A stretch of DNA of 8,864 nt from Bacillota bacterium (GTDB taxonomy: Bacteria; Bacillota; Dethiobacteria; Dethiobacterales; Dethiobacteraceae), in contig JANKMV010000068.1 in NCBI GenBank assembly GCA_024650095.1, forward strand, positions 1 through 8,864, in the 5' to 3' direction. The translations under genes and the position numbers were made by a program. Shown one piece after another: positions 5,357 through 8,864 of the stretch; within the stretch, counting starts at the first letter, position 1; each line of letters opens with the position of its first letter. The notes beneath the pieces are model-generated. The model saw nothing but the letters and a program-made list of their open reading frames with translations, had not been told where the DNA came from and did not search any database.

Positions 5357-6598
5357 CTAGGATAACTGTCGCTGACGTACATTGATTGGTAGATGTGCAT
5401 AACTAAAAGTTCCATCAATGAGGCTCGCTTTAAAGGACGAAACATCGACGTTTTCTCGAATTAGCCAGGTTAAAATACCCGCTCTGTCTACTTGGTTGAC
5501 TAAAATATATCCCCGTAGCCGTTGGTCTCTAAACACTAGTTTACGGTAGCAACCACTCGCCTTCTCCTCTACGACGTGAATTTCATCACCGTCTTCTCCA
5601 TGTAGAAGACCTGCACTAATAATGGGCAAACCCAAGAAACTGACAGCATTCATACCCATACCTCGATATGCAGCGTGATCCCCCGCCATGTTGCGTCCAG
5701 CGACTTCCCCTTGAGCATAGGCAACCGGTAGAATGGGAATCACGCGTCGTTGACCCGTTACACAATCATACCCCTGGGCCACATCGCCCGCCGCAAAAAC
5801 ATCCGCAACAGAGGTTCGTAGCTGCTCATCAACGAGGATACCATGGTCCACTTGCATGGATGTTGCGCTAACGATTTCCTTGTTAGCTACAATACCCATG
5901 GCACTGACCACAAAATCACAGGGGAGCGTACTCCCATCAGCTAGCATTACAGCTTCGGCTGCTTCTTTGCCCATAACTTCCTTCACTTCTTGCCCCACGG
6001 CCAAGGTTACACCGGCGTTGCGCAAATGTGCTACCAACATATCGGCCGCAGCCGGATCAAGAAACGTACGCAAGATACGACTGCGGACAACGACTGTAGT
6101 CTTGATCTTTTTAGCCACCAGCGCTTCGGCTGCTTTCAGTGCCGTTAGGCCTGCGCCAAGCACCACCGCCTGCATATGGGGACGAAGATACTTTTGCAAC
6201 AATTGGGCATCTGTGAGCGTATAAAAGGGAAAAACATTCTGCAAATCCATCCCCGCTATTTTGACTTCAGAGCTACGGCTACCGGTGGCGATTAGTAATC
6301 TATCGTAGTCCACCTGCTTACCATCGTCGAGATAAATACGCTTATGATCACTATCCACTCGTGTTACCTTGATCCCCAACATGGGCATCACTTTGTTCAC
6401 TGTATAAAAATTATCCGGTCGATATGCTAAACGCTCTTTACTGACTTTACCGGACAAAAGATAAGAAATAAGTGGACGCGCATACGTGTGATGGGGTTCT
6501 TGGGCGATAATCGTAATAGAGCTCTCCTGATCCCGCATACGGATTCCCTCCACAGCCCCCACAGCAGCGGCGGAATTACCGATGATCACATACTTCAT
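5357..6598 (-). CDS. FAD-dependent NAD(P) oxidoreductase, probable GOGAT electron donor
   Basis: This 413-residue class-I pyridine-nucleotide-disulfide-type flavoprotein probably passes electrons between NAD(P)H and the FeS subunits of the split glutamate synthase; that role is inferred from position. The N-terminal FAD site is G7-N-S9-A-A-A (a G-x-S-x-A-A variant of GxGxxG), with ATG at 104-106, a second nucleotide site G148-A-G150, and the FAD-closing AAGDV (269-273). No redox-active CxxC is seen, so it resembles NirB-N-terminal, NADH-oxidase or rubredoxin-reductase relatives rather than thioredoxin reductase. It also lacks the GltD N-terminal FeS domain. Its ATG overlaps the ferredoxin stop by ATGA, implying translational coupling, and GGAGGGAG lies upstream. 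Confidence 0.92.
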   Translation of the reverse strand: MKYVIIGNSAAAVGAVEGIRMRDQESSITIIAQEPHHTYARPLISYLLSGKVSKERLAYRPDNFYTVNKVMPMLGIKVTRVDSDHKRIYLDDGKQVDYDRLLIATGSRSSEVKIAGMDLQNVFPFYTLTDAQLLQKYLRPHMQAVVLGAGLTALKAAEALVAKKIKTTVVVRSRILRTFLDPAAADMLVAHLRNAGVTLAVGQEVKEVMGKEAAEAVMLADGSTLPCDFVVSAMGIVANKEIVSATSMQVDHGILVDEQLRTSVADVFAAGDVAQGYDCVTGQRRVIPILPVAYAQGEVAGRNMAGDHAAYRGMGMNAVSFLGLPIISAGLLHGEDGDEIHVVEEKASGCYRKLVFRDQRLRGYILVNQVDRAGILTWLIRENVDVSSFKASLIDGTFSYAHLPINVRQRQLS

Positions 6599-7053
6599 CC
6601 CATATCTCCCTCCTCCGTCACATCTTCAAAGACAAGTGCTTCATTGGGGCAATGGATCACACATTGTGGGTTGTCGCCACACAAATCACACTTGACCGCA
6701 AGCTTACTATGTGTGCCCTCCCGCACGATGGCGCCATACGGGCAAGCGGCAATACAGGTCCAACAAGCAACACATCGTTCTGGATCATTAAAAACCATGC
6801 CACTCTGCGGATCTTTCTTCATTGAGCCTGTAATGCACGCACGAACGCAGTGCGCCTCCGTACATTGCCTACACGGTAGGGCAAAACAAGTTTCACCCGC
6901 TTCTTCGATCACAATTCGTGGCTTGGGTCGCGTTGCTTCATGTTTAAAGGTACGGATTAAGTCATATTTATAGGTACTATGTGCCGCAATGCAATGAATT
7001 TCACACAAACGGCAACCGATACAATACTGCTCTTTTATACGAATACGCTTCAT
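6595..7053 (-). CDS. Four-cluster 4Fe-4S ferredoxin (CooF/HycB-like)
   Basis: This soluble electron-transfer protein of 152 residues has four cysteine sets: C11/14/17/21, C61/64/69/73, C94/97/100/104 followed by P, and C122/125/131/135 followed by P. An extra C56 lies just before the second set. This is the pattern of the HycB/CooF/DmsB family of electron-transfer subunits. Between the FMN subunit and the flavoprotein it most likely wires one to the other, or brings in reduced-ferredoxin electrons; that is inference. The ATG at 7053 is preceded by a GGGGG ribosome site that touches the stop of the upstream gene (12-base gap), and its 3' end overlaps the next gene by 4 bases. Confidence 0.93.
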   Translation of the reverse strand: MKRIRIKEQYCIGCRLCEIHCIAAHSTYKYDLIRTFKHEATRPKPRIVIEEAGETCFALPCRQCTEAHCVRACITGSMKKDPQSGMVFNDPERCVACWTCIAACPYGAIVREGTHSKLAVKCDLCGDNPQCVIHCPNEALVFEDVTEEGDMG

Positions 7054-7065
7054 CGTGACACCCCC

Positions 7066-8565
7066 TTATTCACCTGCTGCTTTAATACCCAAAATGCGTA
7101 ATTCGCTATCGGTCATACCGACACCACGCAACATCAACCGATTTCCACGCAAGCTCTCTAGCGCATTGATACCCATACCCCCGAGCATTTCTTTAATTTC
7201 GTGCTTCCACGCACGCAACAAATTAGCCGCGCGTCGGGCACCCACTTCTGGATTTAGCCGTTTAACGAGAGTTGGTGTTTGCGTGGCAATACCCCAATTG
7301 CACTTTCCCGTATAACACTTTTGACAGACATGGCAACCTAAGGCAATTAACGCCGCCGTACCAATATACACAGCGTCAGCACCGAGGGCAATGGCTTTTA
7401 CCACATCCGCACTATGACGTATACCACCACCCACGACCAAGGATATCTCCTGGCGGATGCCTTCCTCGCGTAAACGTGTATCCACGGCCGCCAGTGCTAA
7501 TTCGATGGGTAGACCCACATGGTCCCGAGTACGAAGTGGCGTAGCCCCTGTGCCACCCCGATATCCGTCAATGGCAATGATATCTGCGCCCGCCCTGGCG
7601 ATGCCGGACGCAATGGCCGCCACATTGTGCACGGCTGCTATTTTAACACTGATGGGCTTCATGTACTCCGTGGCTTCTTTGAGGGAATAAATCAGTTGGG
7701 CTAAATCTTCAATGGAATAGATATCATGATGTGGCGCGGGCGATATGGCATCACTGCCAAGGGGAATCATGCGCGTTTGTGCTACATCCGCGCCCACTTT
7801 TTCTCCAGGCAGATGTCCTCCAATTCCTGGTTTTGCACCTTGCCCAATCTTAATTTCAATGGCTGCACCGGCCTGTAAATAGTCAATATTAACACCAAAG
7901 CGACCAGAGGCCACTTGTGTGATGGTATTCTTACCATATTTGAACAAATCTTTGTGTAATCCGCCTTCGCCAGTATTATAGAATGTGTTCTCCTCCGTGG
8001 CCGCGGTGGCCAAAGAGGTAATGGCATTGAGGGAGATGGAGCCAAAGGACATAGCGGAAAACATAATTGGCACTTCTATTTCCAGCTGAGGAGGCACATT
8101 TTGCGGCTCCCCGTGCGCATTAAGTTCTAGCTTGGGGGGTTTACGTCCCAAAAATGTCCGTAATTCCATGGGTTCCCGTAAAGGGTCAATGGAGGGATTG
8201 GTTACTTGTGAGGCATTAAGCATCATACGATCAAAATAGCTGGGCATCACACGGTCACTCCCCATCCCCGTCAGGAGGATGCCGCCACTCTCCGCCTGTA
8301 TCTGAATCGCGCGCATATGATCGACCGACCAACTATCGCTGTTGGTATATTGCTGAGGCGCCACAGATATTGCCAGTGCTCCTGTAGGGCATAATTCCAC
8401 ACAACGCTGGCAATTCACACAAGCCGTTGCATTACACTTTACTTCTTTCGTTTCTTCATCTAGATAATGAACTTCATTAGCACACTGTCGAACACAAACA
8501 CCACAATCAATGCAGCGGTCACGATCACGTTCCACTTTAAATTTTGCTTTTTTGCTAAAACCCAT
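7066..8565 (-). CDS. gltB: Glutamate synthase FMN/FeS subunit (archaeal type)
   Basis: This is the catalytic subunit that aminates 2-oxoglutarate and reduces the product to glutamate, 499 residues, equal to the central part of a full GltB plus a ferredoxin head. The head carries two 4Fe-4S motifs: C18/21/24/28 and C49/52/55/59-P. The synthase barrel follows, with SAMSFGS (170-176), GEGG (199-202), KIGQGAKPG (239-247) and DGYRGGTGATP (333-343). The C411-x5-C417-x4-C422 set matches the [3Fe-4S] motif of glutamate synthases. There is no N-terminal amidotransferase or C-terminal GXGXG domain; both are separate genes here. ATG 8565 has GGAGGAGG upstream and lies 15 bases after the amidotransferase gene. 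Confidence 0.96.
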   Translation of the reverse strand: MGFSKKAKFKVERDRDRCIDCGVCVRQCANEVHYLDEETKEVKCNATACVNCQRCVELCPTGALAISVAPQQYTNSDSWSVDHMRAIQIQAESGGILLTGMGSDRVMPSYFDRMMLNASQVTNPSIDPLREPMELRTFLGRKPPKLELNAHGEPQNVPPQLEIEVPIMFSAMSFGSISLNAITSLATAATEENTFYNTGEGGLHKDLFKYGKNTITQVASGRFGVNIDYLQAGAAIEIKIGQGAKPGIGGHLPGEKVGADVAQTRMIPLGSDAISPAPHHDIYSIEDLAQLIYSLKEATEYMKPISVKIAAVHNVAAIASGIARAGADIIAIDGYRGGTGATPLRTRDHVGLPIELALAAVDTRLREEGIRQEISLVVGGGIRHSADVVKAIALGADAVYIGTAALIALGCHVCQKCYTGKCNWGIATQTPTLVKRLNPEVGARRAANLLRAWKHEIKEMLGGMGINALESLRGNRLMLRGVGMTDSELRILGIKAAGE

Positions 8566-8580
8566 CGCCCTTCCTCCTCC

Positions 8581-8864
8581 CTAGAGACCGCGGCTTACGC
8601 GCGATGTCCGATCGTCTAACGCTACTCCCAGTGCATCGTCCTCGGCTGCTGGTAGCACACTCTCTTCTAATAAGCCAATAACAGGCTCTCCTCCGCGGGG
8701 CATCCACACGCGCTCAGGTTGAGGGCAAATCTCACGAATGGCAGATTCTTCGCTGGCCACATACAACGTCTCGCCCTTTTCTGCTGCGGTTAGTGGCCGT
8801 AGCTTAATCCTATCGTTTAACGCCATAATGCCGCGTGCAGAGCCTAAGACAATACTAAAGGGTC
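8581..8864 (-). CDS. Glutamate synthase class-II glutamine amidotransferase subunit (partial)
   Basis: The last 93 residues of a gene that starts beyond the right edge. In single-protein glutamate synthases this domain hydrolyses glutamine and channels ammonia to the synthase centre. Open frame continues past the internal ATG at 8826 to the window edge, and residues upstream of it belong to the family: GPFSIVLGS, ALNDRIKLRPL, YVASEE and a late GGEPV turn are typical of the GltB N-terminal (class II, Ntn-type) domain. The catalytic N-terminal cysteine lies outside the window and cannot be checked. It is probably the first gene of the split GOGAT block. Confidence 0.9.
   Translation of the reverse strand, partial: PFSIVLGSARGIMALNDRIKLRPLTAAEKGETLYVASEESAIREICPQPERVWMPRGGEPVIGLLEESVLPAAEDDALGVALDDRTSRVSRGL

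Noticed and set aside
6488..6973. Plus-strand open frame of 161 codons opposite the ferredoxin gene
   Set aside because: It lies opposite a gene with four intact cysteine motifs, and its protein has no recognisable features.

Overview
The window reads as a compact nitrogen-assimilation locus of an anaerobic Firmicute-like bacterium (Clostridia or Negativicutes grade). That placement is inferred from the Bacillus-type (GSI-alpha) glutamine synthetase, strong GGAGG ribosome sites, simple hairpin-plus-U-tract terminators, an ANTAR RNA-binding antiterminator beside glnA, and an archaeal-type split glutamate synthase with ferredoxin-like partners. Species cannot be read from the sequence.

Layout. 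Apart from a transposase C-terminus at the left edge (1-213, plus strand), every gene is on the minus strand, so the locus is read from right to left. First come the subunits of a split glutamate synthase: the class-II glutamine amidotransferase (8581 to beyond the right edge, partial), the FMN/FeS synthase subunit (7066-8565), a four-cluster ferredoxin (6595-7053), an FAD/NAD(P) oxidoreductase (5357-6598) and the GXGXG structural domain (4576-5310). A hairpin terminator (4527-4562) closes that block. A sigma-A-like promoter (4508-4536) then starts a second block: ANTAR regulator (3839-4399), glnA (2405-3733), glnK (1790-2128) and amt (443-1684), closed by a terminator at 409-438.

How it works together. 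Amt admits ammonium, GlnK gates Amt and senses nitrogen state, GlnA makes glutamine, and the split GOGAT converts glutamine plus 2-oxoglutarate to glutamate. The FAD and FeS proteins probably feed it electrons in place of a conventional GltD.

Main observation. The untranslated region in front of each of the four genes in the second block (ANTAR gene, glnA, glnK, amt) holds a small hairpin with a six-base loop that has A at position 1 and G at position 4, followed at once by, or overlapping, an intrinsic terminator. That loop is the known recognition signature of ANTAR antiterminators. The simplest reading is a cis-encoded ladder of four attenuators controlled by the regulator in the same operon, including its own leader. 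A full two-hairpin arrangement is clear only in front of the regulator gene; elsewhere one hairpin is convincing. The glnK leader also carries a 20-base direct repeat and two mutually exclusive long hairpins of unknown function.
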